23,481 nt of DNA. Origin: a virus. Where the stretch lies: IMG/VR virus record IMGVR_UViG_3300010885_027199, positions 1-23,481 of that record; one strand, 5' to 3'. The position numbers and the translations under genes were made by a program. Position 1 is the stretch's first letter; every line of letters begins with the position of its first letter. Under the pieces are notes generated by a model. The model ran no database searches and was not told where the DNA came from. It was given only the letters and a program-made list of their open reading frames with translations. Of the stretch, positions 1 through 6,393 are shown one piece after another.

Positions 1-1454
1 GCCATTACACGGTCAAGGTTAAACCCGGCTTGAACCATAACTGTCTCACGCACGGTGCCGGCGCCGGTGTAGTCATGCGCAACAAAGTCACAATTGAAAA
101 AGTTTGACCACTTCATGCACTCAACGGCTTCTGCAAGATGATCGCCGCCAATGAGCAAACGTTTAGCCCAGATCACATCAATTGTGCCGTCTGGTCTAAA
201 ACCCATAACAGACAAGACGGTAAAACTAATGCCGGCTTCGCCACCACCGCCCCAGTCAATAGCTAGAATACGGTGCGTGTAACTGCTCAAGTTTTTGAAG
301 CACACTGGTTCGGGTTCTTTTTTGTTTTCCCATTCAAGTGTGCAGGCTGCTTTTAAATCTGTCTCGCTGATAAGCTTCTGCCCCGTGTCAACGCTTTCGC
401 CCATGACTTCGTTATAAAACTGAGCTTGGGTCATGTTGCCATACCCTTCCCGTTTTAATAACAAAGTCGACCATTTTTCCGGGTCGGCAAAATGCAACGG
501 CAGAATAATCTGCGGCACGTGATAGCCAGCAAATTGCCACCGTCTATCTGGAAAACGATGCACCCAGCGACCGTGTCGTGGATTCACCGGCTTGCGACAC
601 TTTGCGCAAACAGTGCCCGGCTGCTTTTCGCTAATGTGAATGTTGTAATCACCAATCATGGCGTCGAGATCATGTTCGAGCGCTGGTATATTCCAGTGTT
701 TACAAGCCTCACACGGTATAAACCATTCAGCTTGCGAAGAGCGTTTGTATAATCCGTAAATTAAATTGTCTAGGGTCTTTGGCGTTCCTGTATAGTAACT
801 AGTCCCCCAACGACTATACGACATCGTCTCTTGAATGATAGGTACGTGGTCCGGGTCCATGTCCTGAACTTCGTCGATACATACTCTGTCTGCGCTAACA
901 CCGCGGACCCGATCGGCGTCAAGCAGCGCAAAACTGAACAGCATCATCGAGTTGTTCTTAAACGAACGCTGCAGTACAGAATTCTCTGTACTCGTCCCGC
1001 TCCATTGCGATTTGATTGGAGACAAGTCGACGAACGGCCGTACGTAATTGTTACTAAACCTTCGAATCTGTTCGAACCGAGGAGTAATGTAAAGTGTTTT
1101 AAAGAATGGCACAGCGTTAGAAAATACAACTCCGTGCGCCGCCAACGACGTAGACTTTGATACCTGACGCCCTGTACACCACACCTGATTTTTAGGTGTT
1201 AACACCCTAAAAAGGGGGGAAAAAGCGAAATGATCTTTTATGGTGTACGGGCGACCATTAAGGTTCAATACGAGCGGGAGTAATGGTTCAAGGGACGGGA
1301 ACGCGTGCCGCCCCGCTAGCTCGCGCAAGACTGCGGCTTTGGCGTGCACAGACGCCTGATCAGTGACATCGATAGAGATTAGATCATCTATAAGCGACCG
1401 AATACCTGCGGACGGTGTATCTGTCGCCTTATTCGTTTTATTAGGTTTGACCAT
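1..1454 (-). CDS. terL: Terminase large subunit (partial, C-terminus beyond left edge)
   Basis: This is the ATPase/nuclease motor subunit that packages phage DNA into the prohead. 484 codons are visible, from the ATG at 1454-1452 to the window edge. Seen in order: a Walker A-like motif GRQVSKST at residues 95-102; Walker B VCIDE at 191-195, with D194 and E195; a zinc-ribbon insertion with C248xxC251 and C283xxC286; the GYHVPQIILPLHF block; 'FYNEV.GES.D.GQKL'; then the RNase H-like nuclease start 'ILAIDWGGGG' with acidic D400, and a second acidic segment 'HDYTGAG' with D461. These resemble GpA-type large terminases. A minus-strand in-frame stop lies just upstream (1461-1463) and no other Met precedes the Walker A, so the start is well constrained. 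The ribosome site is weak. It is the only minus-strand gene here and it diverges from the small-gene array; the two start codons share the bases CATG. Confidence 0.95.
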   Translation of the reverse strand, partial: MVKPNKTNKATDTPSAGIRSLIDDLISIDVTDQASVHAKAAVLRELAGRHAFPSLEPLLPLVLNLNGRPYTIKDHFAFSPLFRVLTPKNQVWCTGRQVSKSTSLAAHGVVFSNAVPFFKTLYITPRFEQIRRFSNNYVRPFVDLSPIKSQWSGTSTENSVLQRSFKNNSMMLFSFALLDADRVRGVSADRVCIDEVQDMDPDHVPIIQETMSYSRWGTSYYTGTPKTLDNLIYGLYKRSSQAEWFIPCEACKHWNIPALEHDLDAMIGDYNIHISEKQPGTVCAKCRKPVNPRHGRWVHRFPDRRWQFAGYHVPQIILPLHFADPEKWSTLLLKREGYGNMTQAQFYNEVMGESVDTGQKLISETDLKAACTLEWENKKEPEPVCFKNLSSYTHRILAIDWGGGGEAGISFTVLSVMGFRPDGTIDVIWAKRLLIGGDHLAEAVECMKWSNFFNCDFVAHDYTGAGTVRETVMVQAGFNLDRVM

Positions 1455-1614
1455 GAACCACTATGACAATGACGATTGGGAATTTCAATGGGTAGAGAAT
1501 AGCGTAAATTACATCGGACACGTTTTGGTTGAAGGATTGAAAGGCCTTGCGTACGTGTTTGAGAGTTTGTTTACGGTAGCAATAGACGCCATCAAAGAAA
1601 AAACCAAAAAATGA
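1453..1614 (+). CDS. Small hypothetical protein divergent from terL
   Basis: A 53-residue protein that I do not recognise. The N-terminus is acidic and aromatic (MNHYDNDDWEFQWVEN). A hydrophobic or amphipathic stretch of about 25 residues follows, and the tail is lysine-rich (KEKTKK). It could be a peripheral or membrane-associated peptide. The ATG at 1453 overlaps the terL start on the other strand by two bases. A short AGG lies 7 bases upstream. A longer in-frame start at 1363 would run antisense through the terL N-terminus and is unlikely. The divergent start-to-start arrangement and the weak ribosome site make this a moderate call. Confidence 0.5.
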   Translation: MNHYDNDDWEFQWVENSVNYIGHVLVEGLKGLAYVFESLFTVAIDAIKEKTKK

Positions 1615-1623
1615 GCGTTAGCC

Positions 1624-1650
1624 GGCGAGTATACTAAACGGTGTCTCGCC
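1624..1650 (+). promoter_or_regulatory. Inverted repeat around a TATACT -10-like box
   Basis: GGCGAG (1624-1629) and CTCGCC (1645-1650) form a 6-bp inverted repeat enclosing TATACT (1630-1635), a near-perfect -10 hexamer. No good -35 box stands 16-18 bases upstream. It could be a weak or activator-dependent promoter with an operator, or a small leader hairpin for the gene at 1673. Confidence 0.3.
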
Positions 1651-1672
1651 CCCACGCCACGAGGAGTTTAAC

Positions 1673-1897
1673 ATGGCTACTGTTGGACGTTCCGCAAAAC
1701 TTTATCAAGAGCGGCGCAACTTGTACGTTGAAGGTACACGCCGCGGCCCCGGGCCACAAATCTACTTACCCGATAACGCGGTGAATCATCTTAAACTTGA
1801 ACCACCGCTACCGCCACCGAGTTCTCTCAGTAACCCTAATGTCCCCGACACAACACGCACCGAGGTGTGGCCGTATGGCGACAATTACAGCTCTTAA
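1673..1897 (+). CDS. Hypothetical protein, proline-rich
   Basis: A 74-residue unknown protein. The N-terminal half is basic with an arginine cluster (YQERRNLYVEGTRRGPGP). The C-terminal half is proline-rich (EPPLPPPSSLSNPN). No membrane segment or recognised domain is visible. A strong GAGGAG ribosome site stands 6 bases upstream of the ATG, which fixes the start. It heads the plus-strand run, with the next gene starting 6 bases after its stop. The low-complexity, probably disordered composition gives no clue to function. Confidence 0.7.
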   Translation: MATVGRSAKLYQERRNLYVEGTRRGPGPQIYLPDNAVNHLKLEPPLPPPSSLSNPNVPDTTRTEVWPYGDNYSS

Positions 1898-1903
1898 CAA
1901 AAC

Positions 1904-2107
1904 ATGGCAAAACCAAACCCCAACAACACGTTTGCCGGCTATGCAGCCCTTCTGATTCTCGGCGGAATCGTAGCTGCACCGGAACTTGGTTTGTTAGGGC
2001 TATTCGCCGCCGGTGTTGCCATCTATACTGGCGCCTGCTTTATGCGTGGGTACACAGCAGCACCGAAATCAAAGGCACGGAAAAGCCATGGACATCACAC
2101 CGTTTGA
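1904..2107 (+). CDS. Small two-helix membrane protein
   Basis: A 67-residue protein with two hydrophobic segments, about residues 10-24 (YAALLILGGIVAAP) and 27-47 (ELGLLGLFAAGVAIYTGACF), joined by a very short turn. The tail is basic (KSKARKSHGHH). A two-segment hairpin with a basic tail is also seen in class II holins, but no lysin or spanin gene is adjacent, so that role is only a possibility. No clear Shine-Dalgarno precedes the start. Translation may be coupled to the gene ending 7 bases upstream. Its 3' end overlaps the next gene by 20 bases. Confidence 0.65.
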   Translation: MAKPNPNNTFAGYAALLILGGIVAAPELGLLGLFAAGVAIYTGACFMRGYTAAPKSKARKSHGHHTV

Positions 2108-2492
2108 TTTTCTCACAGTAGTTTTAGCGGCGGGCGCAGTCATTGAGGTCTGGCACAAAGGCTCGCTATTTGAAACAGCCCGGGCTTACGCTCAAGCCAT
2201 GCAAGACGTCACCCCCCGCGAAACCTTCAAAGGCCGGTTTCTAGAGCTGGTCAATTGTCCGTTTTGCAAATCTTACCACGTGCCGTTTTATCTTTTCGCA
2301 CTGCTCGTAATCAGCGGCATGTTGGGCAACACCTTGCACAACGTCGCGCGACTGGTAGTCTACAGCCTTGCCGCTACGCGACTGGGCAATATTGTTGACA
2401 GTTTTTTACCTGCAGCTGCTAAATACGTCCCCGACCAATTTGGAGATTTTGTGCATGGAAGCGACACAGCAAACCGAGAATCAGACAAATAG
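2088..2492 (+). CDS. Membrane protein with CPFC motif (DUF1360-like)
   Basis: A 134-residue membrane protein. Segments are likely at residues 6-21, 66-83 and 86-100. Before the second helix sits 'LVNCPFCKSYHVPFY' with C57 and C60. A CxxC just ahead of a helix is the signature of small DUF1360-type membrane proteins found in bacteria and phages; the assignment is from memory. The pair could bind metal or be redox-active; that is inference. I chose the ATG at 2088, inside the preceding gene. A longer frame from 2013 would overlap that gene by 95 bases and lacks a ribosome site. Confidence 0.7.
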   Translation: MDITPFDFLTVVLAAGAVIEVWHKGSLFETARAYAQAMQDVTPRETFKGRFLELVNCPFCKSYHVPFYLFALLVISGMLGNTLHNVARLVVYSLAATRLGNIVDSFLPAAAKYVPDQFGDFVHGSDTANRESDK

Positions 2493-2853
2493 CCCGGCAC
2501 GTTTGCCGTTTGACGTAGAGTTTGTCAAACACGTTGAAGAATTCTGCGCTGCAATCATGACAGCTGTGCCAGAACTGCACGCGCTTACCATTGTCCCGAT
2601 CTGGGAAAATCAACCAGAGAACATGCCGGCCGGATTGTTGCACCTGCGCAATCCACAGCCGCCATATATCCCCAGTCTACTCGCAGCGCTCAAACGACTC
2701 ACGGTATTCCATGTTGACCTACATCGCGATCTGATTGGACAAATCGGCCAGTATGAGCGATACGTCGCGCAGCTATCGGCTGAAGCCCAAACACAACTAG
2801 AGAAACTCAATAAATTTGCAACAGATCCAAGCAGCGGCAATGACTCAAAATAA
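2455..2853 (+). CDS. Hypothetical protein
   Basis: A 132-residue, probably soluble and largely helical protein that I do not recognise. The first 15 residues are Gln/Thr/Asn-rich and likely disordered. The C-terminal third (about residues 90-122, with IGQIGQYERYVAQLSAEAQ) has heptad-like spacing suggestive of a short coiled coil. GGAG at 2442-2445 gives a ribosome site for the ATG at 2455. It overlaps the end of the preceding membrane protein gene by 38 bases. Confidence 0.7.
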   Translation: MEATQQTENQTNSPARLPFDVEFVKHVEEFCAAIMTAVPELHALTIVPIWENQPENMPAGLLHLRNPQPPYIPSLLAALKRLTVFHVDLHRDLIGQIGQYERYVAQLSAEAQTQLEKLNKFATDPSSGNDSK

Positions 2854-3151
2854 AGTCGAGATACCTACAACCGATGTCGATGTTAATCTAACAAATGACA
2901 TCGTCACGTTGATACTTAAACATCAATTTGCGCACCTTGACAGCGGCGAGCTGCGCGCCGCTCTTGAAGACTACTACGGCGAAGGTCGAGTGTGGAACAA
3001 CGAAGAGTTGTTGCAGCGTTTCGAAGTGTCTCATTTTGAACCGCCTTACGTGCACGTCATTGACAAGATGAACAGCTTTCGCGGTACGGTCTTGTTCAAC
3101 GATGAACCGCGGCTCTACTTCGCGTATAAGCCGTCAAAAACGCAGTCCTAG
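2840..3151 (+). CDS. Hypothetical acidic protein
   Basis: A 103-residue acidic protein with no recognised domain. The middle ('SGELRAALEDYYGEGRVWNNEELLQRFEV') looks helical and the C-terminal third looks beta-rich ('GTVLFNDEPRLYFAYKPS'). The ATG at 2840 overlaps the previous gene by 14 bases. There is no strong Shine-Dalgarno, so translational coupling is likely. It is the last gene before the 91-bp gap holding a promoter-like site. Confidence 0.65.
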   Translation: MTQNKVEIPTTDVDVNLTNDIVTLILKHQFAHLDSGELRAALEDYYGEGRVWNNEELLQRFEVSHFEPPYVHVIDKMNSFRGTVLFNDEPRLYFAYKPSKTQS

Positions 3152-3170
3152 CGAATATTTTGCTAGGTAG

Positions 3171-3198
3171 TTGATTTTTGTTTTCAAGCGCGTATTGT
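3171..3198 (+). promoter_or_regulatory. Sigma70-like promoter upstream of the acidic HTH protein gene
   Basis: TTGATT (3171-3176) and TATTGT (3193-3198) are separated by 16 bases, four of six consensus matches in each box. The site lies in the only gap in this part of the window. A small inverted repeat CCTAGC/GCTAGG (3147-3152 with 3162-3167), followed by a T-rich run, precedes it and could be a weak terminator for the upstream genes. Prediction from sequence only. Confidence 0.45.
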
Positions 3199-3205
3199 GA
3201 ATTTA

Positions 3206-3227
3206 GCCGCAGGGATGTACCCGCGGC
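3206..3227 (+). promoter_or_regulatory. Leader hairpin next to the ribosome binding site
   Basis: GCCGC(a)GGG pairs with CCCGCGGC around a 5-base loop: eight G-C-rich pairs with one bulged A. The stem ends four bases before the GAGGAG ribosome site (3231-3236) of the gene at 3243. It could modulate ribosome access, stabilise the mRNA 5' end, or bind a protein. No U-tract follows, so it is not an intrinsic terminator. Confidence 0.5.
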
Positions 3228-3242
3228 CCAGAGGAGAATCGC

Positions 3243-4106
3243 ATGGCAAAAAAGACAGAAGCTGGTGGATTCATCAGTCCAGCAAACCTGTGGGGGAAAC
3301 CGCTGCCCAATTTGAGCGGCAGCAAACCAGCCCCTGCAAGTAAGGCAACAGAAGAAGAAAGGACAAAACGGATGTTGGCCGACGAAGATGACAATATCGA
3401 CTCGGACGTCGATGCAGAGTTGGAGGACGAGGAAGTTGTCGTAGACGACGAAGCTCTCGCCGAAGACGATGACGAAGCAGCGTACGAAGCCGCAGCCGAA
3501 ACCGAAGAAAACGGTTCGGATGACGACGAAGACGAGGCGGACGAAGAAGAGAGTTACGAACCCGAAGACGGCGACACCGCCGATGACGGGCAAGCAGAGG
3601 TCGATGCCACAGGGGCTGTTGACTCTGATGATCCCGCGCCAGTGCCCGTAACAGCTGGCGCAAAAAAGAAGGTAGCTAACATGTCCGAGAAAAAGAGCGG
3701 CGCTGACCATATCCGCGACGAAATCGCAAAGCGTCAGGCCGCTGGTGAGTCCCTTCGCGGTGTCGATATCGTTGGTGCGCTTGCCAAGCGCCGGATTGAA
3801 GTCAGCCCGGCACAGGTTAGTCAGCTGTTGAAGAAGGCAGGTGCTGGCGGCGCTCCTCGTGGCGGCAATAAGCTCGTAACCGCCGGTGACGACGGCAAGA
3901 GCCGCGTTGCTGGAAAGGCCAAGAAGAGCCACGCAGAACCTCCCCGTGCTGCACCCAAGGCCCGCGCTAGCCAGACCCCGGCAACGCTGCCAATGGAACA
4001 GTTGAAGGCTGCGTCCGCGTTCCTCGCAGCTTGCGAGGGTTGCTACGACACGGCTGGAGAAATCCTGTCGGCGCACAAGCAACTTGGCGCCATGATGGCG
4101 CGCTGA
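3243..4106 (+). CDS. Acidic protein with C-terminal HTH-like region
   Basis: A 287-residue protein in three parts. Residues 1-46 are a short leader. Residues 47-131 are an extreme Asp/Glu tract with few hydrophobics, surely disordered. Residues 147-200 hold a helical region, 'HIRDEIAKRQAAGESL' then 'VGALAKRRIEVSPAQVSQLLKKAG', with the shape of a helix-turn-helix recognition unit. A basic Ala/Pro/Lys linker follows, and a final helix spans about 250-287. The 'VSPAQVS' HTH style recalls small proteins common in Planctomycetes (memory, not searched). The acidic arm may mimic DNA or bind basic proteins; that is inference. GAGGAG fixes the start. M147 (3681) is preceded by AAGAAGG at suitable spacing and by a shift toward AAG lysine codons, so an internal start giving a 141-residue HTH-only product is possible. 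Confidence 0.85.
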   Translation: MAKKTEAGGFISPANLWGKPLPNLSGSKPAPASKATEEERTKRMLADEDDNIDSDVDAELEDEEVVVDDEALAEDDDEAAYEAAAETEENGSDDDEDEADEEESYEPEDGDTADDGQAEVDATGAVDSDDPAPVPVTAGAKKKVANMSEKKSGADHIRDEIAKRQAAGESLRGVDIVGALAKRRIEVSPAQVSQLLKKAGAGGAPRGGNKLVTAGDDGKSRVAGKAKKSHAEPPRAAPKARASQTPATLPMEQLKAASAFLAACEGCYDTAGEILSAHKQLGAMMAR

Positions 4107-4137
4107 GCCCGCTAGGCTCCCACGTGTCCACTCGTTA

Positions 4138-4193
4138 GCCGCCCTTGGAATTGCCCCGCACTGATAAAGCGGCAAGCATACCCCAAGGGCGGC
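4138..4193 (+). other. Strong RNA hairpin, 11-bp perfect stem
   Basis: GCCGCCCTTGG (4138-4148) pairs perfectly with CCAAGGGCGGC (4183-4193). Between them a smaller hairpin, TTGCC (4151-4155) with GGCAA (4171-4175), can form, giving a stacked structure of about 56 nt. It follows the stop at 4106 by 31 bases. There is no U-tract, so it does not look like a Rho-independent terminator. It may be an RNA processing or stability element, a small RNA, or a protein-binding site. Confidence 0.6.
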
Positions 4194-4211
4194 AACGGGC
4201 TGGATATCTTT

Positions 4212-4245
4212 ATCGCATCGGACACGCTGTCCGATAGCCTGCGAT
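4212..4245 (+). other. Second intergenic hairpin
   Basis: ATCGGACA (4217-4224) pairs perfectly with TGTCCGAT (4228-4235) around a CGC loop. An outer ATCGC/GCGAT pairing (4212-4216 with 4241-4245) extends it across a one-sided 5-base bulge. It ends 19 bases before the AAGGAG ribosome site of the gene at 4273. At the DNA level it is also an 8-bp dyad that could be an operator. Confidence 0.55.
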
Positions 4246-4272
4246 TCCCTCTGGAATTGCTAAGGAGTTCCC

Positions 4273-4557
4273 ATGACAACAACCGTATGCCCTAACGGGT
4301 CAACGGATACGCACGACCGCGTTTTCCCGGCCGGCACTATCAAACGAATCCACGTAAACCAGCACATTGCGCGAAACAACAAAAAAACAGGCGCCACAGA
4401 AGCTGTCACAACTATTCAGTGGCGGAACAAGTCGTACCGTTTTGCCAAAGTTGAAATCCTAGGCCCGTCAGAAGTTCTTTACTCTCCAGACAAGCCGCTG
4501 AGCTGCGGCGCTCATATCTGGATTGAAACACGGCAAGAAGTGATAGGGCGCGTATGA
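4273..4557 (+). CDS. Hypothetical protein
   Basis: A 94-residue unknown protein, predicted soluble and beta-rich ('TTIQWRNKSYRFAKVEILGPSEVLYS'), with two cysteines that form no CxxC. AAGGAG lies 5 bases before the ATG, one of the best ribosome sites in the window. The following gene starts inside its stop (ATGA). It begins the gene run that leads into the DUF1257/AAA+ module and could be part of that transcript. Confidence 0.75.
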   Translation: MTTTVCPNGSTDTHDRVFPAGTIKRIHVNQHIARNNKKTGATEAVTTIQWRNKSYRFAKVEILGPSEVLYSPDKPLSCGAHIWIETRQEVIGRV

Positions 4558-4862
4558 AATACACCGATGAAGAACACGACGCCGACAAAGAACGAATCTT
4601 GGAAGCGCTGGACAAAATTCACGCGCTGGCGGCTGAATACAAAGACGTGCTCGCTATCCCGGAAGTCGTCACGTTGCACGATATCACTGAGTATCGGCTA
4701 GACACGCCAATCGGTCCAAAACAATTCAAGGTTGCTTATAACCGCGCAGTCGCAGTAGAAGTTTTAGATTCTTTTGCGGGTACTGATTATCTCGAACCCG
4801 AATTATTCGAGCACACTATCGTTTACGCGCTTCAAGAAATCCTCGCACGAAAAGGAAAGTAA
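4554..4862 (+). CDS. Hypothetical protein
   Basis: A 102-residue acidic protein with no recognised domain. The N-terminus is a charged helix (about residues 5-30). The C-terminus 'FEHTIVYALQEILARKGK' is an amphipathic helix. It overlaps the previous gene by 4 bases (ATGA) and ends 2 bases before the DUF1257 gene. This tight spacing suggests co-translation with the module downstream. Confidence 0.75.
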   Translation: MKYTDEEHDADKERILEALDKIHALAAEYKDVLAIPEVVTLHDITEYRLDTPIGPKQFKVAYNRAVAVEVLDSFAGTDYLEPELFEHTIVYALQEILARKGK

Positions 4863-4864
4863 CA

Positions 4865-5227
4865 ATGTCGCACATTGCACAGATCAAGACAGAAGTCCGC
4901 GACGCATCGGCCGTGGAAGCCGCTTGCCGCCGGCTCGGACTGGAACAGCCCACGACGGGCACGTTCGGCGTCTATGTCGTCCAGCGCACCGGTATGGGCG
5001 TCAAGCTCCCGGGCTGGCAGTACCCGGTCGTCTGCAACCTCGAAACCGGCGCAGTCGATTTTGATAACTATAACGGCGGCTGGGGCAACCAGAAGGAACT
5101 CGACAAGTTCCTGCAGGCCTACGCAACCGAGAAGGCGATCCATGAGGCCCAGAAGGGCGGCTATTCGGTATTTGAGCAGGTTCTGGAAGACGGTTCGATC
5201 AAGCTTAACATCACTGTGGAGGGTTGA
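4865..5227 (+). CDS. DUF1257 (Ycf35-like) protein
   Basis: A 120-residue protein of the DUF1257 family, known as Ycf35 in algal plastids and cyanobacteria; its biochemical role is unknown. Seen: the start 'MSHIAQIKTEVRD' followed by a helix ('AVEAACRRLGL'), a central beta region, an 'ELDKFLQAYA..KAIHEA' helix, and the family's C-terminal strand pair 'GYSVFEQVLEDGSIKLNI'. The length is usual for the family. AAGGAAAG precedes the ATG. DUF1257, DUF2997 and a Ycf46-like AAA+ gene are often neighbours in phages and bacteria, and the same order is found here. Confidence 0.85.
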   Translation: MSHIAQIKTEVRDASAVEAACRRLGLEQPTTGTFGVYVVQRTGMGVKLPGWQYPVVCNLETGAVDFDNYNGGWGNQKELDKFLQAYATEKAIHEAQKGGYSVFEQVLEDGSIKLNITVEG

Positions 5228-5232
5228 TACAC

Positions 5233-5424
5233 ATGAGCAAGACCATTCAGATCACCATCTCGCCCAAGGGCGAAACGAAGATTGAGACGCAGGGTTTCAC
5301 GGGCAGCTCGTGTCAGGACGCCACCCGTGCGCTGGAAGCGGCGCTTGGCGCCAAGACGAGCGACACGCTGACTGGCGAGTATTACGCCGCCAGCAACGAG
5401 CAGACGAACGAGATCGAAAACTAA
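5233..5424 (+). CDS. DUF2997 protein
   Basis: A 63-residue protein matching the DUF2997 pattern: a short N-terminal strand pair ('TIQITISPKGETKIETQGFTG'), then 'GSSCQDATRALEAALGA', then a 'YYA' tail. Function is unknown; in other genomes it sits beside DUF1257 and an AAA+ ATPase, as here. GGAGGG (5218-5223) is spaced for the ATG at 5233. The in-frame TTG at 5224 is less likely. Confidence 0.85.
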   Translation: MSKTIQITISPKGETKIETQGFTGSSCQDATRALEAALGAKTSDTLTGEYYAASNEQTNEIEN

Positions 5425-5445
5425 CTTACTACCTGAAGGAACCAC

Positions 5446-6393
5446 ATGTCGCTCGAAACCGAAATCAAGGAACTGGTGTGTGCCGGCTTTTCCGGCATCT
5501 GGGTTGAATCGCAGGAGTGCGACGACGCCATCGACTCTATCCGCAAGCTCGCCGACGAAAAGGACTGGGGCTTCGACGTCTGGGACATCGACCGCGAGCT
5601 GTATTCGGCCGCGGCTAAGGCACCCGGCCCCGTCGAGGCGCTCAAGTATCTGGATCAGCCGCAGCAAAAGAGCACGACTATTTTCGTGCTTAAGAACTTC
5701 CACCGGTTCCTTGGCAACCCGCAGGTGCTGCAGACGCTGGCCAATCGGCTGGTGACCGGTAAGAGCAAGGGGCAGCATATCGTGATCACGGCCCCCGTAA
5801 TTGCGCTGCAGCCCGAGGTCGAGAAGATGTTCACGGTTGTTCACCACGAACTGCCCGATCGCGCGCAGCTGACGACTCTGTGCAACTCGCTGTTCACGGC
5901 TGACTCCGAGTTCAAGAAGCCAGCTGATAACGACGTGCAGGTTGTCGTGGACGCTGCCAAGGGTCTGACCCGGCAGGAAGCCGAAGACGCGTTCGCGCTG
6001 TCGCTTGTGCGTAATCGCAAACTGGCGGCCGATACTATCTGGACGATCAAGGCCCAGACGTTGGAAAAGAGCGGCACCCTGTCGCTCTATCGCGGCGACG
6101 CGGACTTCGAGAATCTCGGTGGCCTCGAAAACCTGAAAAGCTTCTGCCTGCGCGCCATGCGCCGGCAGGGCGAGACGAATGTCGACAAGCGGCCCAAGGG
6201 CGTGCTCCTGCTGTCGCCTCCGGGCTGCGGCAAATCTCAGTTCGCCAAGGCGCTAGGCAACGAGGTCGGCCGCCCCACGGTGATGCTCGACTTCGGTAGC
6301 CTGATGGGCAAGTTCGTCGGTGAGTCCGAGGGTAACATGCGCCGAGCCCTCAAGCAGGTCGACGCCATGGCGCCGTGCGTTCTTTTTGTGGAT
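5446..6393 (+). CDS. AAA+ ATPase (Ycf46-like), exon 1
   Basis: First 316 residues of a 495-residue ATPase whose second exon is 7208-7747. Residues 1-200 form the N-terminal region typical of Ycf46-like proteins, including the strand-rich 'STTIFVLKNFHRFLG' and 'HIVITAPVIALQPEVEKMF'. The AAA+ core follows: 'FENLGGLENLK' at 221-231; Walker A SPPGCGKS at 257-264, with K263; pore-loop-like 'MGKFVGESEGNMRRAL' at 287-302; and the first half of Walker B, CVLFVD, at 311-316. The frame meets TGA immediately at 6394-6396. Joining D316 to the GAA at 7208 restores 'VDEIEKGLAG', the Ycf46 Walker B. Unspliced RNA would give a protein lacking the catalytic Glu. AAGGA precedes the ATG. The partner genes DUF1257 and DUF2997 lie directly upstream. 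Confidence 0.9.

Noticed and set aside
3096-4175. 359-codon open frame on the minus strand
   Set aside because: It is antisense to the acidic HTH protein. Asp/Glu codons give few stops on the other strand; the sequence is low-complexity and has no ribosome site.
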